A stretch of 35,029 nt of DNA, from NCBI GenBank assembly GCA_029379215.1, contig JAQYWO010000056.1:1-35029 (forward strand), read 5' to 3'. Positions 1-8,091 of the stretch are shown here, piece by piece (position 1 is the first letter of the stretch; each line of letters opens with the position of its first letter). The notes beneath the pieces were generated by a model, which had not been told where the DNA came from, did not search any database, and saw only the letters and a list, made by a program, of their open reading frames with translations. The stretch is from Rhizonema sp. PD37. GTDB lineage: Bacteria > Cyanobacteriota > Cyanobacteriia > Cyanobacteriales > Nostocaceae. The position numbers and the translations under genes were made by a program.

Positions 1-508
1 CCCTTGTCCCCCCTCTTGCTCTCTCTTCGATTACCCGTGTTACCTTAAGGGTAAACGGACCACCTCCTGTTTTACCAAAGGCACTTACCCGCACGACGTA
101 ATTACCAGACTTAACAATCCGGGCAAACAGGAGAGAGTCGGTTGTGCCACCAGGACCATCATCGTTTTCTGCTACTGTTGTACCGTTAGCACCTATTAGG
201 GTAACTAAAGTGTCAAATTTATCCGATTCCAATTCAATCAATATTTGGTCACCTACTTTCAAATTCAAAATGTAATCTCGGGCAAATCCTCCTTGACCTG
301 TAGGAATATCTTTATCCGAGAGTGTATTTTTGACAGGAGTTCCAATGACTAAGGGAATCGGGTGATAGTCTCGAACTACTTGCGCCTTAGCGCCAACAAC
401 ATTCAGGCTAAATGCCAGAAACGATATTGCACCGATCAAGGACAAGAAAGGAATTTTTAGCCAAAGTTGTGGCTTGTCTAAGTACAAAGTTAAATCCCTC
501 ACACGCAC
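1..508 (-). CDS. Secreted protein with bacterial pre-peptidase C-terminal (PPC) domain, partial
   Basis: The reading frame is open from a GTG at 508 to the left edge, so the C-terminal part is missing. The first ~45 residues have a basic start, a hydrophobic stretch (IPFLSLIGAISFLAFSL) and a cleavage-like site near VVGAKAQ, which fits a signal peptide. From about residue 60 the sequence follows the PPC beta-sandwich pattern: GDQILIELESDKFDTLVTL, then ENDDGPGGTTDSLL, then GNYVVRVSAFG. PPC domains usually sit beside secreted proteases or form stand-alone exported proteins, so I infer periplasmic or extracellular location. A second GTG at 502 is an alternative start, and no strong ribosome site distinguishes them. 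The partner domain, if any, lies outside the window. Confidence 0.7.
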   Translation of the reverse strand, partial: MRVRDLTLYLDKPQLWLKIPFLSLIGAISFLAFSLNVVGAKAQVVRDYHPIPLVIGTPVKNTLSDKDIPTGQGGFARDYILNLKVGDQILIELESDKFDTLVTLIGANGTTVAENDDGPGGTTDSLLFARIVKSGNYVVRVSAFGKTGGGPFTLKVTRVIEERARGGTR

Positions 509-1697
509 AAGTTAAACTGTAATATATATAACGTTTACTGTTTGAGTCACATACAGAATCCTTTCTCCTGGTGCCCCTCTCTCACGTTTGGGAGAGGGGT
601 GCCCGTTAGGGCGGAGTGAGGACGAGAGTCTATGAGAGACAACATCAAAAGCGCTATAGTTACTCCTTCAAAAAAGCTGCTAATAACGACTAAGAGCTAC
701 TAACACAACCAAAGTCATCGGTGACTACATTGGATTTTGATCTAACTTTGCTTGATTTGCTGGCACGAAGGCGTGCCACTCTAATTGTTGCCTGTCCCAA
801 CTGGGAAACGATCTAAAGCACGGTAGTCAAATCAAACAACTTATGTCTGGTTATTTTGTGCAACGAGATGATTGAGGCAAAAAATAACCATTCACGATTA
901 TCACCCTTTTCCGTATCTCCCGCTTGCGCTTCTGGTACGTTGGAGAGTTAAAACTTTTACAGAACCTTTCCCAACTGCGTAAAAGTTCCCACTCCGCTTT
1001 TTTCTTCAATCTGCAAACCATTCCTCATCAGAAGAGTAATTGTTTTGTTCTAAATTAAATTGTGCGTGAAATATAGGAATCGTACTTGAATCTTACTAAG
1101 TATACTGAGAGACAAACCTTTGTATAGTCAGTCTCTAGCCAATTTATTTTTTCAGAAATCAAATATGATTCCTATAGCTGATTGCTACCAAAGGTAATAT
1201 GCAGCTTAGTAGCAGCGCAATTTCAATATCTGAATCTACGTAGTATCTTTGTTTAAATGTACAGCACCTACAGCGTCAATTGCCCAGGCGCTAAAACTTA
1301 CATCTGTTGCCAGGTGACACCGCCAAAACTGCCAACAGTCCATTGCAAGTATGATTGGATTTACTGAGTTTCATTAATTTCATGTTCGGTCAATGAGTTA
1401 TAAATAAAAGATAAGTTCGTAGTTGAGGACAGTACGTCCAAGTGTTTCCCAAGGGAAGAATCTGTCCGTGCGCTTTAGCGCTGTTAAGAATTTAAGAGTT
1501 CTAAAGCACAACTAAAAGCTTTCTTACAAGTGTTCAACCGAACATGATATGTCACCGTTCGCCCCTATAACTGTGGTCTTTTTACGTAAAACTCGCGGGA
1601 TGAAAGTCTGTAGGGGGAAGCTTCCCCCGACGAGCTTTCGAGAAACTTCTCTCCTGCAGACTTTACCTGAAAACTGCCGTAAACTGAACGGCAATGG
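509..1697. other. Intergenic region without a recognisable gene
   Basis: About 1.2 kb with no supported coding region. Open frames here overlap the neighbouring gene or are short and unlike any family I recognise. It holds two small hairpins: 574-599 (listed separately) and GGCACG-AAGG-CGTGCC near 761-776. The rest is AT-rich and featureless to me. Confidence 0.5.
574..599. repeat. Cyanobacterial intergenic hairpin repeat
   Basis: CCCCTCTC and GAGAGGGG form an 8-bp perfect stem around a ten-base loop, followed by a GC-rich tail. This pattern resembles dispersed intergenic repeats seen in many filamentous cyanobacteria. It lies upstream of the PPC gene, so a role as that gene's terminator is unlikely. 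Confidence 0.5.
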
Positions 1698-2894
1698 TTA
1701 GCGGCGACTGGATGGGACAGGAGCATCCCACATATATTGCCCTGCTTTGACTCGCTTCCAGCCTTTATAACCACTGCCTTTGTTTAACATATCGTTGATA
1801 GATGCGCGTGCTTGCTTGCGCTCGGATGAAGATAAGCCCTCCGGATAAAACCACTGCAAAATAGCATCAATATTCATCGCTTGAGGATAACTTTCTTGAA
1901 GGATCTGTGCCAAAGCTGCTGTTAAGGTCACATATTGCTCCAACTTAGGGGAATAAGGCAAGCGTGAGTAAGTAAGACGTGCTTGTGGAGACTTATTATT
2001 GGTATTGCTAGTTTTCTTTTTCGTAGAAGACTTTTTAGTAGTGGAAGATACTTTATTCAAGTTCGAGGCTAAATCTGGAAAATAACTTAGGTCAACAGTC
2101 CAGCAACCAGGAGAATCAGGAATCGCATACCAAGAACCTTCATTCTCTCCTTGAGAGAGGACTTTTTCTACTTCAGTCTTGACTGACATATGATCTTTTT
2201 CATTCATCTGCCCGTAAAGCTCCCAGATTAAATAGTCGATTTGCAAGATTTTGCCTTTGTTAGCTTCTAAAATGTTGGAAATGGCTTGATGTGCTGTCAT
2301 CTCTTGTATTAAAGCAGCTTCCGAAGACTCATCATGAATAGGTTCTGACTCTAAACTTTCGAGAGTGTCATCAGCTAGCTGCTCAGCAGTTGCTGCAAAC
2401 GAACCGGACTCCGGTTCTAACTCCAAACTTTCGAGAGTGTCATCAGCTAGCTGCTCAGCAGTTGCTGCAAACGAACCGGAGTCCAGTTCGGCCTCTAAAC
2501 TTTCGAGAATGTCATCAGCTAGCTGCTCAGCAGTTGCTGCAAACGAACCGGACTCTAGTTCGGCCTCTAAACTTTCGAGAGTGTCATCAGCTAGCTGCTC
2601 AGCAGTTGCTGCAAACAAAGCTGAGTTCGGTTCTGACTCCAAATTGTTAAGATCATCCTTTTCGTTATCGATATTGTGTTTTTTAGGAGCAGACAAGGTC
2701 ATTTGACTGTCAGCAGATGCTTCTGAATTGAGGCTAAGCATCGGATTCAATAATGCCTCTATATGGAAGAGTTGTTTGGCAGCAATTTCTGCAGACCTTT
2801 CATGGTAGTCTGCCAATTGACGGTAGTAATCTGCTAACTTGGCAAGTATCTCTCTACTATGATCAGGTGGGGAGGGCGGAGGTGGCATTAGCAT
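1698..2894 (-). CDS. Conserved hypothetical protein with four 24-residue tandem repeats
   Basis: I chose the ATG at 2894 because GAAGGA lies six bases upstream; a GTG at 2921 would precede that ribosome site. The 398-aa protein has three parts. The N-terminal ~60 residues begin with a proline run (PPPPSPP) and continue as a helix with repeated Tyr/Ala/Leu (ILAKLADYYRQLADYHERSA). Residues ~90-200 hold four acidic copies of a 24-residue unit with core FAATAEQLADDTLESLE. The C-terminal half has two basic/aromatic modules, around NKGKILQIDYLIWELYG and AMNIDAILQWFYPEGL, each with winged-helix-like spacing. They are separated by a Lys/Ser/Thr-rich linker (STTKKSSTKKKTSNTN). I do not recognise a named family. 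A two-module DNA- or protein-binding scaffold is possible but inferred only. Confidence 0.7.
   Translation of the reverse strand: MLMPPPPSPPDHSREILAKLADYYRQLADYHERSAEIAAKQLFHIEALLNPMLSLNSEASADSQMTLSAPKKHNIDNEKDDLNNLESEPNSALFAATAEQLADDTLESLEAELESGSFAATAEQLADDILESLEAELDSGSFAATAEQLADDTLESLELEPESGSFAATAEQLADDTLESLESEPIHDESSEAALIQEMTAHQAISNILEANKGKILQIDYLIWELYGQMNEKDHMSVKTEVEKVLSQGENEGSWYAIPDSPGCWTVDLSYFPDLASNLNKVSSTTKKSSTKKKTSNTNNKSPQARLTYSRLPYSPKLEQYVTLTAALAQILQESYPQAMNIDAILQWFYPEGLSSSERKQARASINDMLNKGSGYKGWKRVKAGQYMWDAPVPSSRR
2345..2632. repeat. 72-bp tandem repeat, four copies, in frame
   Basis: The block GTCATCAGCTAGCTGCTCAG recurs at 2367, 2439, 2511 and 2583, exactly 72 bp apart, so each copy adds 24 residues to the minus-strand gene. 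Copies differ by a few bases, mostly in the Glu/Ser/Gly spacer. Exact period and near-identity suggest recent duplication. Confidence 0.9.
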
Positions 2895-4106
2895 AAATAT
2901 TCCTTCAAAAGTGATCAACACTCGGTAAACAGTATCTAATAATTGTTAACCGATATACTTATATTGACATCTTCCCCAGTTGAAACACGGGGGATTCTAA
3001 ACGGATCTTCGTCCGTGGGCGCTCAGCCTTACTACGCAACGTATTACGTAGTAAGGCGAACTTTTTTACTTAGCATGATGTTGTCTGGTCTTTTTTTGCT
3101 GCAAACAGTAATGGATCTAATAATAGTCAAAAATACCCCATAATCAAGATATAGGTCTGAAAATCGAGATCTCTGACCGCGTTGCATTCCACATAATAAC
3201 AGTCGATTAAATTAATCTAAATGGATTTTATATTTTATCTAGTTTAGCCACTTATCAGTCAATTCAGAGCTATTATGTAAGTTTGCTTACTGATTGTTAC
3301 TATAATTAGCACCTTCATCGAAGCCTTGTCTATCGCAATCTTAAATCATTTGTTAACAATCTTGTATGTTGTAAGGTGGTAATGTCCAAGGCTAGATTTA
3401 ACCCACTAACACGCACTTTCTACTGTCACATGAAGGTAGAACGCCAAGAGTTTAGTATGGAAGAATTCAAAAGAAATATGAAAAAAGAAAATTAATGAGA
3501 ATAAATATTATTAAACTAACTAGCTAGTATCGCTACTCGGAATTAAAAATTAAAAAAATCTAAGTTGCAAGTGTCCAAGCGCTCTGGAGTAAATGGTAGA
3601 TTTATTTCTGCACCCCGTGTAATAGGTATGCAGAATTTTGTACCTGATAATGATTGAACCCAGATTCTCTTCAAATAAAAGGGGTTATAAAAATTAATCT
3701 TTCCATGCAAAATATAGCGAAAAAAGTATCAAACTTCATGTTCGTAGTGTGATAGGGTTATTGTGACAACAGAATTAATGAGGTTGTTACGCTATCTTTG
3801 AAAAACACTGGGCAACAAGAGTCAATTCTTCAAACACAATAAGGAAAGTCGGACAAAAATCGATGAGGCAATTAAAGCCCCTGCTAAAGAATAACTCTCA
3901 ACTTCCAACGAGTAGGTGAAGGTTGTCCAGTTTTTTTTTCAATTTAGTCTAAGCTTAAATTACGCTCAAGACAAGTCTATTACAGCTTTAGAGTCTTTGC
4001 TGAAACCGCTCTTACCTTACTGCCAACCCACGGAAGGAAATGATGCTCTGCCGACTCAATAACGGTAAACTGCGATCGCTAACAACTACTTACAAAGGGA
4101 CAATTG
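2895..4106. other. Long intergenic region, AT-rich, with a hairpin-rich remnant at its left end
   Basis: About 1.2 kb without a supported gene. The left part (about 2965-3057) carries the transposon-end-like hairpins listed separately. From ~3150 to 4090 the sequence is AT-rich; the only tidy small frame is a 21-codon ORF at 3430-3495 with no family match. GAAAGGGA-like purine runs appear just before the bacterioferritin start. Confidence 0.5.
2965..3057. repeat. Paired hairpins resembling an IS200/IS605-type element end
   Basis: Around 2970-2995, CCCC-agttgaaacac-GGGG forms a small stem of the kind found at the ends of IS200/IS605 elements in cyanobacteria. At 3026-3036 and 3047-3057 GCCTTACTACG and CGTAGTAAGGC make a perfect 11-bp stem with a ten-base loop. 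No transposase or TnpB frame is present. A decayed element end or a small non-autonomous derivative is the likeliest reading; the family assignment is tentative. Confidence 0.4.
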
Positions 4107-4541
4107 ATGAAAGACCTTGACCAGACAAAAACAAACGACTTACTAAAGTCTATCATGGAATTTGAACTCGCTGGAGTAGTACGTTATACCCACTACTCCT
4201 TAATGGTGACTGGACCCAACCGGATTCCAATTGTAGATTTTTTCAAAGGGCAGGCGAATGAATCTTTACTTCATGCCCAACAGGTAGGAGAAATTCTCAC
4301 TGGTTTAGAGGGGCATCCTACCTTGCGGATTGCGCCTATCGAGGAAACTTACAAACACAGTGTACAAGACATTTTAGCGGAAAGTCTCAACCATGAGAGA
4401 AAAGCTTTGAATCTTTACAAAGATTTACTCTCTACTGTGGAAGATGCCAGCATTTATCTAGAAGAATTCGCTCGCACTATGATTGGTCAAGAAGAATTGC
4501 ACAACATCGAAATTAAAAAAATGTTGCGCGATTTTAGTTGA
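4107..4541 (+). CDS. Bacterioferritin-like ferritin-family protein
   Basis: A 144-aa four-helix-bundle protein that would bind a di-iron centre and store or detoxify iron in the cytoplasm. The start is the ATG at 4107 with AAAGGGA eight bases upstream; a TTG at 4104 is in frame but closer than expected. Likely metal ligands by comparison with the family are E20 (FELAGVVRYTHY), H56 in ANESLLHAQQ, E97 in LNHERKAL, and E129/H132 in GQEELHNIE. In the first ExxH motif the glutamate is at H-4 (E52) and H-3 is Ser, unlike E. coli Bfr. The ANESLLHAQQ form fits a bacterioferritin subfamily I know from cyanobacteria and proteobacteria. No heme-ligand Met is obvious. It stands alone on the plus strand. 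Confidence 0.85.
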   Translation: MKDLDQTKTNDLLKSIMEFELAGVVRYTHYSLMVTGPNRIPIVDFFKGQANESLLHAQQVGEILTGLEGHPTLRIAPIEETYKHSVQDILAESLNHERKALNLYKDLLSTVEDASIYLEEFARTMIGQEELHNIEIKKMLRDFS

Positions 4542-4851
4542 CAAGAGGCGCAATATAGCCGTTGACTGTTGAGTGTTAACTGTTACAGCTACAACGAGTT
4601 TTTTACAACTTAAATTAGGATTGCTTTAGCTTTTAAGTTCTTTCTTCTAACTTCCTAAACTCCCCATGGGAATTTCAATAGAAAGTACTTACGCGCTTAC
4701 TATTGCAATCCTATTTAATTTATGCTCCCAACGAGACTCACACCCCCCACTTCTCCAAAGATATAGAGCGTGCGAATTAGGGGTAGCACACTCTTGTTGA
4801 GACGAATTCTGACTTCAGAACAATAAGTTTCTATATGAGAGTCGGTTATTG

Positions 4852-5061
4852 TTACATTATGTAAACACAAAGCATTGGCTGGGGGTTATACCGCAATGAA
4901 CTCATTCTCAGACATCGAAGGAGAGCGACGGCAGATGTCTGCACAATGCAAGTATAGGGTATTGATAGCATACCATTTTTATTGGTAAATGTATTTGTCT
5001 GCGGTGTAGCAGTAGTGAAATTTGATTCTGGTGAGGAAGAACTACAGCCCATAAGTCCCAT
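4852..5061 (-). pseudogene. Possible remnant of a lipoprotein N-terminus
   Basis: The frame starts MGLMGCSSSSPESNFTT, which looks like a lipobox (LMGC) followed by a Ser/Thr-rich linker, but only a truncated signal peptide precedes it, and an in-frame stop lies a few codons upstream. After TNTFTNKN the composition stops looking like a protein. Because it lies head-to-head with a broken Mn/Zn-type ABC ATPase, it could be what is left of a substrate-binding lipoprotein. The orientation is unlike a usual co-transcribed operon, so this is only a suggestion; a chance ORF is the alternative. Confidence 0.2.
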
Positions 5062-5111
5062 CAGGGTCAGATTTTAGACGCTATTCACTTGGAATTGCAA
5101 CATTATTTCCG

Positions 5112-5150
5112 TTGACAATTCGGATTCGTGTCATTATATTGATTATCATT
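5112..5150 (+). promoter_or_regulatory. Sigma-70-type promoter overlapped by a Fur/Zur-like palindrome
   Basis: TTGACA (5112-5117) and TATATT (5135-5140) are separated by 17 bp, an ideal sigma-70 arrangement. ATTGATTATCATT (5138-5150), an imperfect inverted repeat about one central base, overlaps the -10 box. It matches the palindrome upstream of the permease (6529-6541, opposite orientation) at 12 of 13 bases. AT-rich palindromes of this type are Fur or Zur operators. Repression of the transporter when metal is sufficient is inferred. Confidence 0.6.
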
Positions 5151-5163
5151 ATTATACTTAAAG

Positions 5164-5893
5164 ATGGTTTTAGAAGTTGAGCATTTAAATGTGAATTACC
5201 GAGGGTTAAAGGCTGTTGATGATATCAGTTTTCGCTCTCATCCAGGAAAAATCGTTGGTGTAATCGGTCCAAATGGAGCGGGTAAAAGCACTCTAGTCAA
5301 GGCAATGCTGGGTTTAGTTTCCCACCGAAAATGGAGTTGTGAAGTTTCGTGATCGCGCTTTGAAACAGCAGTTGCGATCAGTGGCTTACGTACCGCAGCG
5401 ATCTTCTATTGACTGGGACTATCCCCAATACGGTGTGGACTGTGGTAATGATGGCGCGTACAGCACATACAGCCCGGGTCAACCCAGTTCCCAATCTCGA
5501 GAAATTGTGAAAGCTGCTCTACATCGGGTAGGAATGCTAGATTTGCGTTCTCGTCAAATTGGTGAATTGTCAGGAGGACAGCAACAGCGAGTTTTTTTAG
5601 CAAGAGCATTAGCACATCAAGCCGAATTATTCTTTTTTGATGAGTCGCTTGTCGGGGTTGACAAAAAGACAGAATCAATCATGTTTGATGTGTTTTCTGA
5701 ATTAAAATCTCAAGGAAAAATTCTCTTGGTCATCACTCACGATTTGGCAATGACGTTAACGAAGTGTGATTTTTTATTATTATTGAATAAACAGTTAATT
5801 GCTCAGGGTTCAATCAAAGAAGTGGTGGCATCGGAGAATTTGCAACGTGCCTATGGAGATAATATATTATTGTTGAAACGGGAGGAGGTTTAA
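5164..5893 (+). pseudogene. Mn/Zn-type ABC transporter ATP-binding protein, frameshifted
   Basis: The frame from ATG 5164 encodes a normal ABC start with Walker A (GPNGAGKST) and breaks near 5330, where one extra T in the codons for GLV-PTENGVV shifts it. The second frame resumes at VKFRDRALKQQ. An extra C near 5420 then garbles the Q-loop region: the expected NTVWTVVMMARTAHT is readable only in another frame. The frame returns before REIVKAALHRVG. The rest is well preserved: signature LSGGQQQR, Walker B region FFFDE, H-loop ITHD. The residues after Walker B read SLVGVD where PFVGVD is usual. Three frame changes make a working protein very unlikely. Family: ATPases of metal (Mn, Zn) ABC importers, cytoplasmic face. 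Intact neighbours argue against simple poor sequence quality. Confidence 0.85.
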
Positions 5894-5969
5894 TCCTCTC
5901 TCCCAAAGGCTTCCGACTATAACTCATCAACAGAAGTAGACATCATACTGGCTAATAGCTAATTGCTAA

Positions 5970-6359
5970 TTAACAGTCTACTAATTCAGGTGTTTGGTTG
6001 AGAATTTGACTCTGGATGGAGATAAAATCTAAGTATGCTCGTGAGTCTAAATTCTGTTGATGAAAAGCGGCGACATTATGGCAGTTTTGGAATGCCAATT
6101 TTATCCCAAAATGGCGCTCGACTGCACCGCGAATCGCATCTCCACCCATCATTCGTAATAGTTGCGCTCTGTGTTTTTCCGTTGGTGGTGCAACGCTATA
6201 ATTAGCCCATTCTTCTCCTCTGATGAGACGCTCTGCAAGATTTTCGACTATTCCCCAAGCGTAAGGTAATGATTCTCTGATGCTATCAACAAAGTCTGCT
6301 TCGTTAACCTTACCTGCTTTTGCTTGGTCAATGAGATGCACGCTAACGTTTAATGACAT
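5970..6359 (-). CDS. SCO5389 family protein
   Basis: A 129-aa protein starting at ATG 6359 with AGGAGA just upstream. It matches from end to end the pattern I recall for the actinobacterial SCO5389 family, also found in cyanobacteria: MSLNV start, ESLPYAW, VAPP, DAIRGAVERHFG, LAFQNCHNVAAF, and an ending QILNQTPELVDC. No membrane segment or signal peptide is visible, so it is probably cytoplasmic. Its biochemical function is not established as far as I know. It sits on the opposite strand between the broken ATPase and broken permease of a metal transporter, where a co-transcribed pair would be expected. Unlike them it is fully intact. Confidence 0.8.
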   Translation of the reverse strand: MSLNVSVHLIDQAKAGKVNEADFVDSIRESLPYAWGIVENLAERLIRGEEWANYSVAPPTEKHRAQLLRMMGGDAIRGAVERHFGIKLAFQNCHNVAAFHQQNLDSRAYLDFISIQSQILNQTPELVDC

Positions 6360-6528
6360 TTTGCTCTCCTGATTTGTGTTTCGTTTTGACAGTGTTTTTC
6401 ATCTATTTGAAGCACATCGGATGAAAGGCTTTAAACCCATCCCGCAGATGATTTCCCTATGAACCCGACACCCCACACCTTAACCATGCAACCCCATTTT
6501 TTGTAAGTTTGGTTCAATTACAGCGTAC

Positions 6529-6541
6529 AATGATAATCATT
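6529..6541. promoter_or_regulatory. Fur/Zur-like operator
   Basis: AATGATAATCATT is a perfect 6-bp inverted repeat around one base, lying 60 bp before the broken permease start and about 170 bp from the start of the divergent SCO5389-family gene. It nearly matches the palindrome over the ATPase promoter. Which of the two genes it serves cannot be decided from sequence. Confidence 0.55.
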
Positions 6542-6601
6542 TTTGTTTTCAATCTGGACGAGATTGTAATAAAAAGTAACATGTACTTGAATTAAAGATT
6601 T

Positions 6602-7480
6602 ATGTTAAACGTGCTATTGGAACCGCTACAGTTTGAGTTTATGCGGAATGCGCTCTTTACTGCGATTATGCTGGGGGTTTTGTGTTCGGTGGTTGGTAGT
6701 ATTTGATTGTGCAGCGTATGGGTTTGTTAGGAGATGTGATTGCCCATGCTGTGTTACCAGGGAGCAGCGATCGCCTTTTTCTTGGGTGTCGATATTTTTC
6801 TTGGTGCTTTTATCTGGTGGAACTCTCAGTACATTTTTCATTGCCTGGATTCAATCCCAATCTCGTATCAAAGTCGATGTGGCAATGGCATTAGTGTTCT
6901 CTGGCTTTTTAGCGTTGGGCATCATACTCATTACATTATTAAAAAGCAAACTCGATTTGCATAGTTTTCTCTTCGGAGACATTTTAGGTGTCACTGCATC
7001 CGATGTTTGGCGTACTGTAGCCATCACAGTTGTAGTCTTAGTAGTGGTGAAAATTTTTTACAAAGAGTTGCTATTTTACACCGTTGACCCACTAGGCGCT
7101 CAAGCAAGTGGATTACCGATTAATTTGATTCATTTTGGTTTAACAGCGGCAATCACCCTGACGATTATTGCCAGTATGCAACCTGTGGGAGTGGTGTTAG
7201 TTGTCTCTTTACTCATTGATCCTGGGATTACGGCTTATTTAGTCGTCAAAGAGTTACACCAAATGATGGGGTCGGTGCAATTATGGGGATGATGAGTAGC
7301 ATTAGTGGGATGTATATTAGCTACTACCAAAATGTGCCATCAGGTGCAGCAATTGTGTTAGTGGTTTCGGGATTGTTTTTGTTGGCGCTATTGCTTAGCC
7401 CATCTCAAGGTATCCTTACTCGTCCAGGAATCGCAAATCGTTCAGCAAAAATTTTGCAGCAGGTCAAACGGCGGCGTTAA
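6602..7480 (+). pseudogene. Mn/Zn-type ABC transporter permease, multiple frameshifts
   Basis: Starting at ATG 6602 the frame reads MLNVLLEPLQFEFMRNALFT, typical of ABC-3 family metal permeases, then fails near 6700 where one base is missing (GS-YLIVQRMG). An extra A near 6760 displaces PGAAIAFFLG and another shift near 6812 displaces GAFISGGTLS. After that the frame is clean from TFFIAWIQSQSRIKV through the hydrophobic core (ILGVTASD, DPLGAQASGLP, SLLIDPG) until an extra G near 7270. The end, MGMMSSISGMYISYYQ to QQVKRRR, lies in a third frame. At least four single-base lesions are spread across a gene that would have about seven or eight membrane helices. It pairs with the broken ATPase upstream. 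Confidence 0.85.
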
Positions 7481-7574
7481 GGGGGAGTATGTAATTGGAA
7501 ATGGACTAAATCATTGATTAAAAATGCAGATCCTGTTACCAAGATTCTACTCAGCACTCAGCACTCAGGACCAC

Positions 7575-7871
7575 TTAATGAGGAAGACTACCTTGCAACA
7601 GCATCTGCCGTGCTGTTGCTTGACAGTTGGCGCAGGTACAGCCAAACTGCTGTAGGGCAAGCTGTTTGACTTTTTCATTAAATGTCGTTGGTGAAGACAG
7701 GGAATCTTCTTGTGAAATCGCTGTGTTGACTGTTTGAGTGCCAGTTGGCTGCGAGGTGGGGTTAGCTAGATCCTGGGGGGAAAATTTCTTAGCAAAAGCC
7801 GGATGGACATTGAGCAGCGTTAAAGCAAACACGCTGGAACCGCAAAGTAAAGCCAGTGCAATTTTATTCAT
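7575..7871 (-). CDS. Small secreted protein with CxCxxC motif
   Basis: A 98-aa protein. The ATG at 7871 follows AGGTGGA by a usual distance; a GTG at 7880 is inside that site. Residues 1-27 are a clear signal peptide (hydrophobic core, cleavage-like HPAFA-KK). The middle (35-70) is Ser/Thr/Gln-rich and probably unstructured. The C-terminal helix ends with C78, C80 and C83 in FGCTCANCQATARQM. Such a cluster could bind a metal or form disulfides in the periplasm; neither is shown. I do not recognise a named family. It lies between the broken metal permease and an amino-acid-type permease. Confidence 0.65.
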   Translation of the reverse strand: MNKIALALLCGSSVFALTLLNVHPAFAKKFSPQDLANPTSQPTGTQTVNTAISQEDSLSSPTTFNEKVKQLALQQFGCTCANCQATARQMLLQGSLPH

Positions 7872-7981
7872 TACTTCCACCTACTTAATAGAGCTTTCAG
7901 TTGAACCGATCTTAAGCGAAAAAGCGATAATTTGCCATTAGTCTAAAAGTTACACCTGAGATCAGTATGTCTTACCTCCAC

Positions 7982-8000
7982 ACCATTTTTACTAAATGGT
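7982..8000. repeat. Seven-bp inverted repeat before the permease gene
   Basis: ACCATTT-ttact-AAATGGT lies about 90 bp before the preferred permease start. It could be an operator or a weak hairpin; there is no poly-T tail, so a terminator is less likely. Confidence 0.35.
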
Positions 8001-8091
8001 AAAGTAATATTCACTGATGTAGACTCACTTCTTCGTTTTGGACCTAGTTTGTCCTAGTCTACTGTCAGCCAAAACATTGGAGGCGTTTTTG

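Larger units (their letters stand above)
4542..5163. other. Intergenic region with promoter and a degenerate lipoprotein-like ORF
   Basis: About 620 bp. The right end carries a promoter and a Fur/Zur-like palindrome, listed separately. The minus strand has a short lipobox-containing frame (listed as a possible remnant) and, at about 4725-4860, another open frame without a start. The middle otherwise shows nothing I can name. Confidence 0.45.

Noticed and set aside
2365..2706. Plus-strand open frames with SSASCSAVAANEP repeats
   Set aside because: Mirror frames of the 72-bp repeat in the real minus-strand gene; low-complexity and no ribosome site.
3430..3495. A 21-codon ORF (MKVERQEFSMEEFKRNMKKE...) in the long intergenic region
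   Set aside because: Too short, no family, no ribosome site. Composition alone does not support a peptide gene.
4725..4860. Minus-strand open frame ending RTLYIFGEVGGVSLVGSIN
   Set aside because: No start codon or recognisable family; may be a gene relic but I cannot support it.
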